This document shows, one piece after another, positions 14,086-22,799 of a DNA stretch of 64,000 bases (position 1 is its first letter; each line of letters starts with the position of its first letter). The position numbers were made by a program, and so were the translations under genes. The DNA comes from CAVPDG01 sp963702535. Its GTDB lineage: Bacteria > Chloroflexota > Anaerolineae > Anaerolineales > UBA4823. The DNA lies in contig CAVPDG010000012.1 of the NCBI GenBank assembly GCA_963702535.1, positions 1-64,000 on the forward strand. Direction: 5' to 3'. Below the pieces are notes generated by a model that saw only the letters and a list, made by a program, of their open reading frames with translations, was not told where the DNA came from and made no database searches.

Positions 14086-15753
14086 TTAACCCTCTGTCTT
14101 TTCCGGAACAAGCTGGTCCGGGGGCGTTTTCGGTTTGCGCGTCGACCTTCCTGGATGCTTGGGTTTATCGGTAAACTCGTCAGCCCCAGCCTTCGCTTCA
14201 TCCTCATACAGGTAATATCCTGGATAGTAATGATAGGATCCGTAACCATAACCAGCCCCGCTTGTGCGCGGGATGCGGTTGAGCACAACGCCGATCGTTC
14301 GTGCCCCGGCGCGCTTGAGCTGTTTTACAGCATTCAATGCCCCGTTCTTGCGCGTAAAGCCATAACGCACAACAAGGAGAGCGCCGTCCACCTTCGTCGC
14401 CAAGATTGTAGCATCGGTTACCAGGAATGGGGGACCATCGACCACGATGATGTCAGCCACTTTCTTCAGGCTCTCCAGGATCTGGTCCATTTTCTTGGAG
14501 CTAAGCAGCTCCGATGGATTGGGTGGCGGGGTACCGCTGGTAACGACAAATATATTGCCTTCTTTGTAAGGCGTGGTTGCATTATAGATATCCAGATTGC
14601 CGCGGAATACATCGCTCAAACCCCGCTGGTTCGTGAGCCCCAGGTAGCGGTGAACGCTCGGGCGGCGCAGGTCGGCGTCCACAAGGATAACTCGCTTGCC
14701 GCTCTGTGCGATCACGATTGCCAGGTTGACCGCAATGGAGGTCTTGCCCAATTCCATCTCCGAGCTGGTGATGTAGATTGTCTTCAGGGGCTTATCTACA
14801 CCGGAGAACTCCAGGTCGGTTCGCAAAGACCGGAATGCCTCAGCCACCCCTGAGCGCGGTTGGTTGGTCAGGTATCCCTCCAGGGTCTTTCCCTTTTCTA
14901 TCTCAGTGATGAACCCGATCACCGGTAAATCCAGAAGCTGGTTAATCTCTTCTGGAGATTTCAAGGTGTCATCGAGATACTCGATCAGATACGCTGCTGC
15001 GGCTGCTATTGCCGCGGCAACCACAGCCGAAAGCAGCACCATGGTCATGGTGTTCGGTCCGGATGGTCGCGTCGGTAGGCTCGCAGGCTCGATCAGTGTG
15101 AGTGTGTTCCCCGCCCCACGGTCTGAGCTTGCGAGCAACGCAGCGTAGTCCGAGCGCAAGGAAGAGAGCTTCTGCTCCAGTGCAGTGACCTCGTTCTGAG
15201 TTTGCGAAATCTGCCGTGCGCTGGTCATGCTTGCCAGGGCAAGCTGCTTCTTATCGATCTCATCCTGGGTTTTGGTGATATCCGATTCGAACAGGTTGAG
15301 CTGGTTCTCGATAAATTTCTGGCGCTCCCCGCTCGTTTGATCATTGGTAGGTGTCTGGTTGATGAGCTGATTCGCCAGCTCATTGGCTACCGATTGTGAT
15401 CGGATCGGGTCAGCATCCGCGACCAGGATCTCGATCAACAGGCTGTTCGGCACAGCCCTGGCGGTGTATTCCGGCAGCAACTCTAAGCCAAGCGCCTTTT
15501 GCGTGGCGTCCCGAACGGGTTCACGCGTCGCCAGGTCTGCATAAAAACTGGCAAGCTGTTGATTAAGGTAAAAATCACCGCCGTTAGGGTTTGCCTCGTA
15601 GACGGTGCGCCCTACCACCAGCGTGGCGCGTGACTGGAAAAGCAATGGCTGCCGCCGCAAGACTACAAAGCTGGAAACAGCGGCAACTACCGCTGCAGCC
15701 AGGAGCAGCCACCACCATTTAATCAGTGGTCTGAAATATGTCTTGAGTTCCAT
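14086..15753 (-). CDS. Wzc/CapAB-like chain-length regulator with BY-kinase domain
   Basis: A 555-residue protein controlling polymerisation and export of polysaccharide. The Wzz part has helices at ~13-35 and ~236-258 and a periplasmic coiled coil (~145-205). The cytosolic kinase has Walker A' ILVDADLRRP (356-365) and Walker B IIVVDGPP (435-442). Walker A is atypical: TSSEMELGKTS (329-339) keeps GKT but lacks the usual Gly-rich lead. The Tyr-rich tail GYGYGSYHYYPGYYLYEDE (501-519) is the expected autophosphorylation cluster. A basic Pro/Lys-rich extension follows to 555. It ends the glycan biosynthesis genes, 12 bases behind the SIS-GAF gene. Confidence 0.92.
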   Translation of the reverse strand: MELKTYFRPLIKWWWLLLAAAVVAAVSSFVVLRRQPLLFQSRATLVVGRTVYEANPNGGDFYLNQQLASFYADLATREPVRDATQKALGLELLPEYTARAVPNSLLIEILVADADPIRSQSVANELANQLINQTPTNDQTSGERQKFIENQLNLFESDITKTQDEIDKKQLALASMTSARQISQTQNEVTALEQKLSSLRSDYAALLASSDRGAGNTLTLIEPASLPTRPSGPNTMTMVLLSAVVAAAIAAAAAYLIEYLDDTLKSPEEINQLLDLPVIGFITEIEKGKTLEGYLTNQPRSGVAEAFRSLRTDLEFSGVDKPLKTIYITSSEMELGKTSIAVNLAIVIAQSGKRVILVDADLRRPSVHRYLGLTNQRGLSDVFRGNLDIYNATTPYKEGNIFVVTSGTPPPNPSELLSSKKMDQILESLKKVADIIVVDGPPFLVTDATILATKVDGALLVVRYGFTRKNGALNAVKQLKRAGARTIGVVLNRIPRTSGAGYGYGSYHYYPGYYLYEDEAKAGADEFTDKPKHPGRSTRKPKTPPDQLVPEKTEG

Positions 15754-15765
15754 AAGGTATACCTG

Positions 15766-16932
15766 TTAAACAACATCATTCACTAACGACACAAAGGTTG
15801 AGATGGCGGTCAGCAAAGACAGGTCTTCATCGGTGAATTTTCCCGCTTGTGAATTTGCCAATGTCAAGACACCCACTACCTGATCATTTGCCATCAAAGG
15901 CACGCTGATCGCAGACCGAGGTTTGTCACTTGACTGATCCCAGGTACGCCGCAGCCAACGGGGATCATCCTGTGTATTGGAGATTAAGGCAGCTTGCCGG
16001 TTCTCAACCACCCATCCTGCCAAACCACGCTCAAGAACCTCAGCAAAATACTGAGGTGCGTGTGTCTGGTAAACTCCATTATATACCAAAGCGCCTTCCA
16101 GAACTCGACCAGTTTCGCCAATAACCAGGATACTCCCACTCGTGGCGCCCATATTGTCAAGTGTAATGCGCAGGATACGCCGGAGCAGATCGCGTAAGTT
16201 CAGCTCAACGGCGAGCTCCCGGCTGATAGCCGTAAATAAATCCAAAGATGTCTGCGATCGATCCGATGTGACCGGGTTAGCAGTATCCAACGCTAACGGC
16301 GCATCCTCTGCCTCTGTTTTGAAACGGTGCATCGACTGGGGAAACAGCTCTTCCAGCTCACCAGATGTGGAAACCTGCCTTACCTCTTCGCGTAAAACCT
16401 TGGTGATCAGGTGCTCCATCATCAGGTGAATATCCTCCACCTGTTCAATCGAGTTGGAAGGAACATTCAGATTTACGTCCACCAGGGACGCCAGCCGTCC
16501 ACCGTCGAAACCCGTGAATGCGATCGTTGTTGCCCTGCGGGTGTGCGCCAGCTCGACAGCCTTGATCACGTTAGGCGAGTTGCCACTGGCAGAGATGGCA
16601 ATCACAACGTCATCCGGCAGCAGCAAACTATCCAACTGGTTGCAAAAGACATTCTCGTAACCCTCATCATTCGCATAAGCCGAGAATATTGCCATGTTAT
16701 CTGCCAACCCAATCACTTTAAAGTTAGGCCAGCCCTGGTGCCGGGTATTCTTTCCCAGGTCACAAACCATGTGAGAAGCCGTGGATGCACTTCCGCCGTT
16801 ACCCATAATAAATATCTGCCGACCTCGCATGCGAGCTTCGTGCAGGATAGTGATAACCTGGTCGATGCTCTCCAAGGGTAGGGCTTCGAGCGTTCCCTTC
16901 AGGTCATTGATGTAATTGACGATCTTCTGCAT
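15766..16932 (-). CDS. SIS-domain sugar isomerase fused to a GAF domain
   Basis: A 388-residue fusion. Residues ~1-195 are a GmhA-type SIS domain (GNGGSASTASHMVCDLGK at 44-61, ISASGNSPNVIKAVELA, EDIHLMMEHLI), the fold that isomerises sedoheptulose 7-phosphate to a heptose 7-phosphate. Residues ~225-388 are a GAF domain (SGSILVIGETGR, GLAGWVVENRQAALISNTQD, SAISVPLMANDQVVGVLTLA). Ordinary GmhA is about 190 residues, so a sensory half has been added. The next gene upstream encodes a heptose-kinase-like GHMP enzyme, which supports a heptose role. Whether the GAF domain regulates the isomerase or pairs with the BY kinase is unknown. Confidence 0.85.
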   Translation of the reverse strand: MQKIVNYINDLKGTLEALPLESIDQVITILHEARMRGRQIFIMGNGGSASTASHMVCDLGKNTRHQGWPNFKVIGLADNMAIFSAYANDEGYENVFCNQLDSLLLPDDVVIAISASGNSPNVIKAVELAHTRRATTIAFTGFDGGRLASLVDVNLNVPSNSIEQVEDIHLMMEHLITKVLREEVRQVSTSGELEELFPQSMHRFKTEAEDAPLALDTANPVTSDRSQTSLDLFTAISRELAVELNLRDLLRRILRITLDNMGATSGSILVIGETGRVLEGALVYNGVYQTHAPQYFAEVLERGLAGWVVENRQAALISNTQDDPRWLRRTWDQSSDKPRSAISVPLMANDQVVGVLTLANSQAGKFTDEDLSLLTAISTFVSLVNDVV

Positions 16933-16967
16933 CCCCTATCTCCCAGCCTACCGTACTGCGGCAACAC

Positions 16968-17945
16968 CTAACGTTTGTAATTAAAGATCACCTTGCTACC
17001 ATCGTGCTCAAGCTGGAACGGGAGTTCCTGGAGGTGATTCAGAGCACTCCGCACGGCATCCTGCTTTTCGATCGGGCAATAGAGCATCAGGAAACCACCT
17101 CCGCCTGCTCCAGTAATCTTGCCCCCGATTGCGCCCGCTTGGATGGCTGCGTTGTACATCGAGTCTATACCTGAGTTTGTTATCTGGCTGGCAAGCTGCT
17201 TCTTGAGATGCCAACCCTCGTTGAGATACTTCCCAATAGCATCCACATCTCCGGCAAGCACCTCGTCACGTGCCTGATAAGCGAGGCGTTTGATCTCCCG
17301 CAAGATAGACTGGCGGTCTTTGATATTCGCTTTCTGTTCAACGAGGATTGTGTCCGCATTGCGCGTCACCCCCGTATAGAAAAGTAGCAAACTTTCGTTC
17401 AGCCGGCGCATTTGGTGCGTATCCAGGTGTATACGCTGGCTGATTACCCTCCCATCCGGCAGGAATTCCAGAAAGCGAAAACCGCCGTATGCAACGATGT
17501 ACTGGTCTTGTATACCAATCGGCTTACCCAACTTGCCAATTTCGATATCACATGCCTCGCGCGCCAACCTTTCAGCCGGCACAATCTCGCCCATGAGCGT
17601 ATATAGGGCGTGCAGTGCTCCAACGGTAACAGTGGAGGAAGAGCCCAAACCTGTCCCCGCCGAGGGGATATCACCCATGGTTGTGATCTCAATGCCATCG
17701 CTAAAACCCGTCGTACGCAAAGCCTCGCGAATCAACTCATGTTGGATTTCATCGACGCGCTCAGCCATTTCTGTCCGGGTATAGCCCACGCGCAGCAAAT
17801 GATCAAAGCGTTTCTTGACAGTTACAAAAATGTACTTATCGATGGTGGAGGTCAACACACAACCACCCTCTTTGCAATAGAAAGAAGGAAAATCGGTGCC
17901 GCCACCGAAAAAGCTCACCCGTAAGGGGGTCTGGACGATGATCAC
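16968..17945 (-). CDS. hddA: GHMP kinase, D-glycero-D-manno-heptose 7-phosphate kinase-like
   Basis: A 325-residue sugar kinase. The start TPLRVSFFGGGTDFPSFY is the heptose/fucose-kinase type. The ATP loop is PSAGTGLGSSS (94-104), and GKITGAGGGGFLML (275-288) is GHMP motif 3. HddA phosphorylates D-glycero-D-manno-heptose 7-phosphate at C1 on the way to GDP-heptose. The nearby SIS protein could supply its substrate, but no hddC or gmhB is in the window. The start overlaps the epimerase stop by four bases (ATGA). L-fucose-type kinases are the main alternative. Confidence 0.82.
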   Translation of the reverse strand: MIIVQTPLRVSFFGGGTDFPSFYCKEGGCVLTSTIDKYIFVTVKKRFDHLLRVGYTRTEMAERVDEIQHELIREALRTTGFSDGIEITTMGDIPSAGTGLGSSSTVTVGALHALYTLMGEIVPAERLAREACDIEIGKLGKPIGIQDQYIVAYGGFRFLEFLPDGRVISQRIHLDTHQMRRLNESLLLFYTGVTRNADTILVEQKANIKDRQSILREIKRLAYQARDEVLAGDVDAIGKYLNEGWHLKKQLASQITNSGIDSMYNAAIQAGAIGGKITGAGGGGFLMLYCPIEKQDAVRSALNHLQELPFQLEHDGSKVIFNYKR

Positions 17946-18875
17946 GCGGCCATCTCCACGCTATTGAAGTATTCCACCGTGCGCTTCAATCCCTCATGAA
18001 GTGGTACGCTGGGTTTCCATTTCAATTCCTTCTCTGCTCGGCTTGCATCCAGGTAGATACGCCTTGTCTCACCCAGCTTAGCCGGTCCATGGATGGGGCT
18101 GGGCGCATAACCCGTGATTTCCTTAAGGCTGTCGAATATCTGGTTGACAGACGTCCCCAATCCATACCCCAGGTTATAGATTCCGCCAGCGCCCTCCGTT
18201 TGCACAGCCAAAAGGTTGGCGCGTGCGCAATCGCCCACATATACAAAGTCGCGTTCCTGATCGCCGTCGCCGTTGATCACGACTTGGATACCGTTGAGCA
18301 TCTGACCGGTAAATATCGCTACCACACCCGCCTCGCCCTTCGGGTCTTGCCGCGGACCATAGACATTGGGGTAGCGCAAGACAACGTAATCCAAGCCATA
18401 ATTCTGCTTGATACATATACAGGTAATGTTCTACGGTATGCTTGCTGGCGCCATACTGGCAGATCGGGTTGATCGGGTGCGCTTCGTCGCAAGGCAGGTA
18501 GAGGGGCTCGCCATACACCGCGCCGCCGGTGGAAACATAGACGAAGCGTTTGACATGGAAGCCACGCGCACACTCGATCATATTGATCGATCCCAGGATA
18601 TTCACATCCGCATCGAACAGAGGCTCAACAATGGAACGACGCACATCCATCTGAGCGGCATGATGACTGACAAAATCCGGGCGCTCCATCTCGAAAACCT
18701 GCGCCAGCCCGGGATCCCGGATATCCATCTTATAGAATTTTGCCGCAGGATTTAGATTGGATGCCCGACCTGTAGAAAGGTCATCTACAATGACCACCTG
18801 ATAACCGTTTGCCAGAAATGCGTCAACCACATGAGAGCCGATGAAACCAGCGCCACCGGTTACAAGTACTTTCAA
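17942..18875 (-). CDS. NAD-dependent sugar epimerase/dehydratase, one frameshift
   Basis: A GalE/RmlB-type extended SDR of about 310 residues after correction. The first frame has KVLVTGGAGFIGSHVVDAF, STGGAVYGE and the catalytic YGASK. It loses register near 18411, where an extra G (C on the coding strand) turns YKQNYGLDYVVLRYPNVYG into nonsense. The second frame then continues to the end (YNLGYGLGTSVNQIF, WKPSVPLHEGLKRTVEYF). I chose the TTG at 18875 because AGGAGG lies five bases before it. It probably makes a UDP- or GDP-sugar for the glycan. It overlaps the kinase start by four bases. Confidence 0.82.
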
Positions 18876-18934
18876 TGAGTCCTCCTTGAATAACACTCTG
18901 ATGATTATCCGGCTGAGTTTTGCCTACGGTTGGA

Positions 18935-20446
18935 TCAGTATGCGCCGCGTGCTTTGAGCACTGCCGGAAACGTTCGGATCAGGATCTGAATATCCAACCA
19001 AATACTCCAATTCCGGATGTAGTGCATATCGAGGCGTACACGCTCTTCGTAGGTCACGTCTGAGCGACCACTAACCTGCCAAAGCCCCGTAATACCCGGT
19101 TTTACCGTAAGCAGGTTGATATTCCACTGGCTATAATTTCCCATCTCTTCAGGACAGATCATGCGCGGTCCAACAACGGACATATCGCGCTTGATCACAT
19201 TGATAAGCTGGGGCAACTCATCCAGGCTCCACTTGCGCAAAAACCTCCCAACACGCGTGACGCGGGGGTCTTCCTTGAGCTTACGATTGCGCGCTAACTC
19301 AGTCTTAAGCTCTGGATGCTTATCAAGAATTTCATCGCCATTAACATACATCGTCCGAAATTTGAGCGCATCGAACTGGCATTTATTGACACCCATAACC
19401 CGCCGGCGGTGTAGAACAGGACCGGGAGAATCCAACTTGATGGCAATTCCGATGATCAGCATCATCGGGAGAAGCAGGATCATCGCTGGGATCGTGATCA
19501 GTATATCGGTTGCAAACTTGATAAAAGTATCCACACCGGTCAAGCGCACCTTGTTCACACCGACCAGTGGAACGTAGGCAAACTCTTTCACCGTCAAACC
19601 GGTGGTGATAATTTCATACAGACCCGATGACATGCGGACATTAACACCGCTGTTCACGCCATAGCGTTGGAATATCTCGAGCATCTTATCGTGAGATGAA
19701 ATTGCACTAGACGCCAGAACCAGCTCTTCAACACCGTAGCCTTGAATGACATCATCCAATTGTTCCATATCACCCAAAACGCGCATATTCCCGAATAGTA
19801 AGGTACCGGGTTTGAATTTCTTGTCAACAAACCCGATGACATCCAAGCCTGATGTATTCCATGCCTTGAGCTGGCGAGCCAATGAAAGGCCCTCATCGTT
19901 TGCACCAACGATAATCGTCTTGGCGAGGAAAAACCCTCTCCGGCGTAATAAATAAACCACCCGCCGTAAGCAAAATCGACCGAAGTCAATCAAGACAAGC
20001 GAGAACAACCAAGCCATCAACACCCAGCCGCGCGCGATGATGAAGGCAGGTTGTAAGAATCCGGCCACAATCAATACGAGCATGCCCATGGTGGTCGCTC
20101 GCCCGACCAGGGCATATTCTTCTGTGCCGCCCAACAAGTTCTCTTTCTTGTACAAGCCGACGAGCGCAAAAATTGCCAGCCAGGCAATCAACAAGACATA
20201 ACTCAGGCTGGTATAGAAGGGGAAAACAGCCGGCGCCTCCAGGCGAAAGAAGGTCAAATTTAACTCAAAACGGAAGTAATATGCCAATCTGAACGCCAGC
20301 AATGTCATCAGGGCGTCAGTGATGAGCAGGCTAATCACGTAGCCCGACCAGGCAAGCCTGCGGGTTAGTGCGCCTCGGAGCGATTTATGATTAGGGCGGA
20401 TTGCATCATTGGATACTGCGCTCACGCCGGGTATTGACGATTTCAT
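18935..20446 (-). CDS. Polyprenyl-phosphate glycosyl-1-phosphate transferase
   Basis: A 503-residue initiating transferase of the WbaP/WcaJ type, which places the first sugar-1-phosphate on undecaprenyl phosphate. About five N-terminal helices (~30-160) precede a CoA_binding_3-like domain (KTIIVGANDEGLSLARQL). The C-terminal catalytic bacterial-sugar-transferase domain (~310-503) has ALKFRTM, KWSLDELPQLINVIKRDMS, VVGPRM, KPGITGLWQVSGRSD and LDMHYIRNWS. The first 41 bases overlap the preceding glycosyltransferase gene. It commits the locus to a lipid-linked glycan. Confidence 0.94.
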   Translation of the reverse strand: MKSSIPGVSAVSNDAIRPNHKSLRGALTRRLAWSGYVISLLITDALMTLLAFRLAYYFRFELNLTFFRLEAPAVFPFYTSLSYVLLIAWLAIFALVGLYKKENLLGGTEEYALVGRATTMGMLVLIVAGFLQPAFIIARGWVLMAWLFSLVLIDFGRFCLRRVVYLLRRRGFFLAKTIIVGANDEGLSLARQLKAWNTSGLDVIGFVDKKFKPGTLLFGNMRVLGDMEQLDDVIQGYGVEELVLASSAISSHDKMLEIFQRYGVNSGVNVRMSSGLYEIITTGLTVKEFAYVPLVGVNKVRLTGVDTFIKFATDILITIPAMILLLPMMLIIGIAIKLDSPGPVLHRRRVMGVNKCQFDALKFRTMYVNGDEILDKHPELKTELARNRKLKEDPRVTRVGRFLRKWSLDELPQLINVIKRDMSVVGPRMICPEEMGNYSQWNINLLTVKPGITGLWQVSGRSDVTYEERVRLDMHYIRNWSIWLDIQILIRTFPAVLKARGAY

Positions 20447-21641
20447 GGTACACCCCTTCTAAGATCTTTGTGATCTTAGCCCATTGATGGTTTTCTTCGA
20501 CATAACGCTGGCCTGCCTGACCAACCTGGTTTCGATAATCCGCATCCTCAAAGAGCCTGAGGATCTGCCCCGCCAATTCTTTAGGCGAATCTCCTAACAG
20601 GATATCGCGATCGGGTACAACATCTAGCGCCTGCACTGCGCGTGGGGTTGCAACCACGGGCGTCCCGCAAGCCATAGCCTCCAATGCCTTGAACTGCGAG
20701 CCAGCTCCGTAGAGCATGGGTACCACAGCGACGCTGGCTTTCCGCAGATACGGTCGAATGTCATCCACCGTACCGGTAACGCTCACCGCTGGGTTCTCTG
20801 CTAAGGAGCGGATAGCCGCAGGTGGATCTTTTCCAACGATCACCACTCGCGTATCCCGACGCATCGCCCAAACCAAGGGCATTATTTCATTGACAAGGAA
20901 CAACGCCATTGTCACATTGGCGTGATAGCTCATTTTCCCGCTTAATACCAGTGTGGATGGCTCACGCTCTTCCCCTCTGCTCTGGCTAAAATATTCCCAA
21001 TCGACGCCGTTTGGCAGGATGGAGATTGGCGTCGAAGATTTCTGACCGGTTTGTAAATCGAGCAAAGCTTGCCGGTCTACCTGTGAGGTGATCAGCACAT
21101 GATCGACCTGCGCTGGCAACCAGCCTTCGTAACGACGTGTACGATTGAGATCCAGGCTGGTAATAACCTTGCCAAAGCCACTGCGGCTCTGCCCTGATGC
21201 CTGCTCGAACAGATAGCTGATACAGTCTACACTATCCCACACGATTGGAGTATCTGGAAAACGGGACTTCAGGTACAGGGCGTAGCGTGCCCCACGCAGA
21301 TGCTCAACATGGATAACGTCAATCGCATCCTTATCGTTACACTGTAAGAGACGACCTGATAATCTGGCAAGTTCCGGATTCCAGCTATAGACAGCTTGCA
21401 GCGGTGTTCGAGACGGCAAGGCGAGCAGGCAATTCCACAGCGATCGCCACCTGGCTTGCGGGAATGCTTCCACACGCAATGGCTCATTGCGCAGGGAGAC
21501 AAGATCGGCTTTTTCCCTTTCATCTGCCCACAGCGTGCCCACCGTAACCTGATGCCCAAGGTGCGCCAGGTAACGCACAAGATTATAGGAGCGTGCCCGT
21601 ATCAGGCTGGGCACATACGGCGCTATGAATAAAATATTCAT
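20406..21641 (-). CDS. Glycosyltransferase, GT4 type
   Basis: A 411-residue GT-B glycosyltransferase beginning MNILFIAPYVPSLIRARSYN. The C-terminal donor domain shows VLSGKMSYHANV, VTGTVDDIRPYLRKASVAVV, GAGSQFKALEAMACGTPVVA, and the ArgLysAlaMet-type E-x7-E region. It retains retaining-GT4 features. It resembles the sugar transferases (TIGR03087 style) of exosortase-linked loci. It overlaps the 2-epimerase gene upstream by four bases. Donor and acceptor are unknown. Confidence 0.88.
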   Translation of the reverse strand: MNILFIAPYVPSLIRARSYNLVRYLAHLGHQVTVGTLWADEREKADLVSLRNEPLRVEAFPQARWRSLWNCLLALPSRTPLQAVYSWNPELARLSGRLLQCNDKDAIDVIHVEHLRGARYALYLKSRFPDTPIVWDSVDCISYLFEQASGQSRSGFGKVITSLDLNRTRRYEGWLPAQVDHVLITSQVDRQALLDLQTGQKSSTPISILPNGVDWEYFSQSRGEEREPSTLVLSGKMSYHANVTMALFLVNEIMPLVWAMRRDTRVVIVGKDPPAAIRSLAENPAVSVTGTVDDIRPYLRKASVAVVPMLYGAGSQFKALEAMACGTPVVATPRAVQALDVVPDRDILLGDSPKELAGQILRLFEDADYRNQVGQAGQRYVEENHQWAKITKILEGVYHEIVNTRRERSIQ

Positions 21642-22792
21642 GGCGCCGCTCCAAACTCCTGGCAGCCCCCATTTAGCAGCACATCTGCAATGCGTTTGGA
21701 GGCAAGCCCATCCCCAAATGGATTGGCTGCTTGCGACATTGCCGCATATGCCTGCGGGTCATCGAGCAATCGTCCTGCTTCAGCCAGGATTCTCTGGGGT
21801 TGTGTCCCTACAACGCGGGCAGTTCCGGCTTCAATCGCCTCCGGACGCTCGGTTGTCTCCCGCAGCACAAGCACGGGAACGCCGAAGGTAGGCGCCTCCT
21901 CCTGTATGCCTCCAGAATCGGTCAATACCAACCGGCTATGGCGCATCAGATGCACCAGTGTCAGGTAGTCAAGCGGGGGAAGAAGGGTAATGCCGGGCGC
22001 GTTCTCTAACATCGCATAAACCGGATCGTGGATATTGGGATTCAAATGCACTGGATATACCACCTGTAAGTCCTCTCGTTCACCCAGTTGCAGCAACGCC
22101 CTGCAGATTTGTTGAATGGGCTCGCCGAAATTCTCACGGCGGTGGGCTGTCACCAACACCAACGATTTACCAGAGCCATTTTCCGAAACGCCGAGACGCA
22201 ACAGTAAATCCTGGACAGCCGCAGGTAATGGCTGGCTCACCACCCAATCCAGGGCATCAACCACAGTATTCCCAGTGATAAAAATATTCTGCCGAGAGAT
22301 GCCTTCACGCAACAGATTCTGACACGCGCGTTGCGTCGGAGCGAACAAAGCATCCGAAACATGATCCACCACTACTCGATTCATTTCCTCCGGAAATGGA
22401 TTTTCCCGGTCATATGTCCGCAGACCTGCCTCAACGTGCCCCACTTTGACCCTACGATTGTGCGCCGCAATCCCCGCCGCCATAACGGTGGTGGTATCTC
22501 CCTGCACGAGCACCCAGTCTGGCATTAACTTTTCTAACAAGCCATCCAGGTACTGGAAAACCTGCGAGGCTACGTAATTGGTCGTTTGGTTTGCCTGCAT
22601 AATATTGAAATCGACCTCAGGAGTGATGGCGAAGAGCTGCAGCACCTGGTCCAGCATCTGGCGATGCTGCCCAGTGACGCATACGTGCACAATGACCCGC
22701 TCTTGATCTTGATGGAGTTGGCGGACCACCGGCGCCATCTTGATCGCTTCTGGACGAGTGCCAAAGATTGTCAGTATATTTAATGGTTTCAT
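21638..22792 (-). CDS. wecB: UDP-N-acetylglucosamine 2-epimerase (non-hydrolysing), copy 1
   Basis: A 384-residue enzyme converting UDP-GlcNAc to UDP-ManNAc. Motifs are TIFGTRPEAIKMAPVVRQL, HVCVTGQHRQMLDQVL, VQGDTTTVMA, GHVEAGLRTYDRENPFPEE, TAHRRENFG and LTDSGGIQEEAP. I chose the ATG at 22792 (MKPLNILTIFG); the longer frame would overlap the upstream gene by 76 bases. It begins 7 bases after the GT39-like gene stop. A second, more diverged copy lies at 48672-49766, so two distinct UDP-HexNAc epimerisations may occur. Confidence 0.93.
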   Translation of the reverse strand: MKPLNILTIFGTRPEAIKMAPVVRQLHQDQERVIVHVCVTGQHRQMLDQVLQLFAITPEVDFNIMQANQTTNYVASQVFQYLDGLLEKLMPDWVLVQGDTTTVMAAGIAAHNRRVKVGHVEAGLRTYDRENPFPEEMNRVVVDHVSDALFAPTQRACQNLLREGISRQNIFITGNTVVDALDWVVSQPLPAAVQDLLLRLGVSENGSGKSLVLVTAHRRENFGEPIQQICRALLQLGEREDLQVVYPVHLNPNIHDPVYAMLENAPGITLLPPLDYLTLVHLMRHSRLVLTDSGGIQEEAPTFGVPVLVLRETTERPEAIEAGTARVVGTQPQRILAEAGRLLDDPQAYAAMSQAANPFGDGLASKRIADVLLNGGCQEFGAAP

Positions 22793-22799
22793 AGGATAT

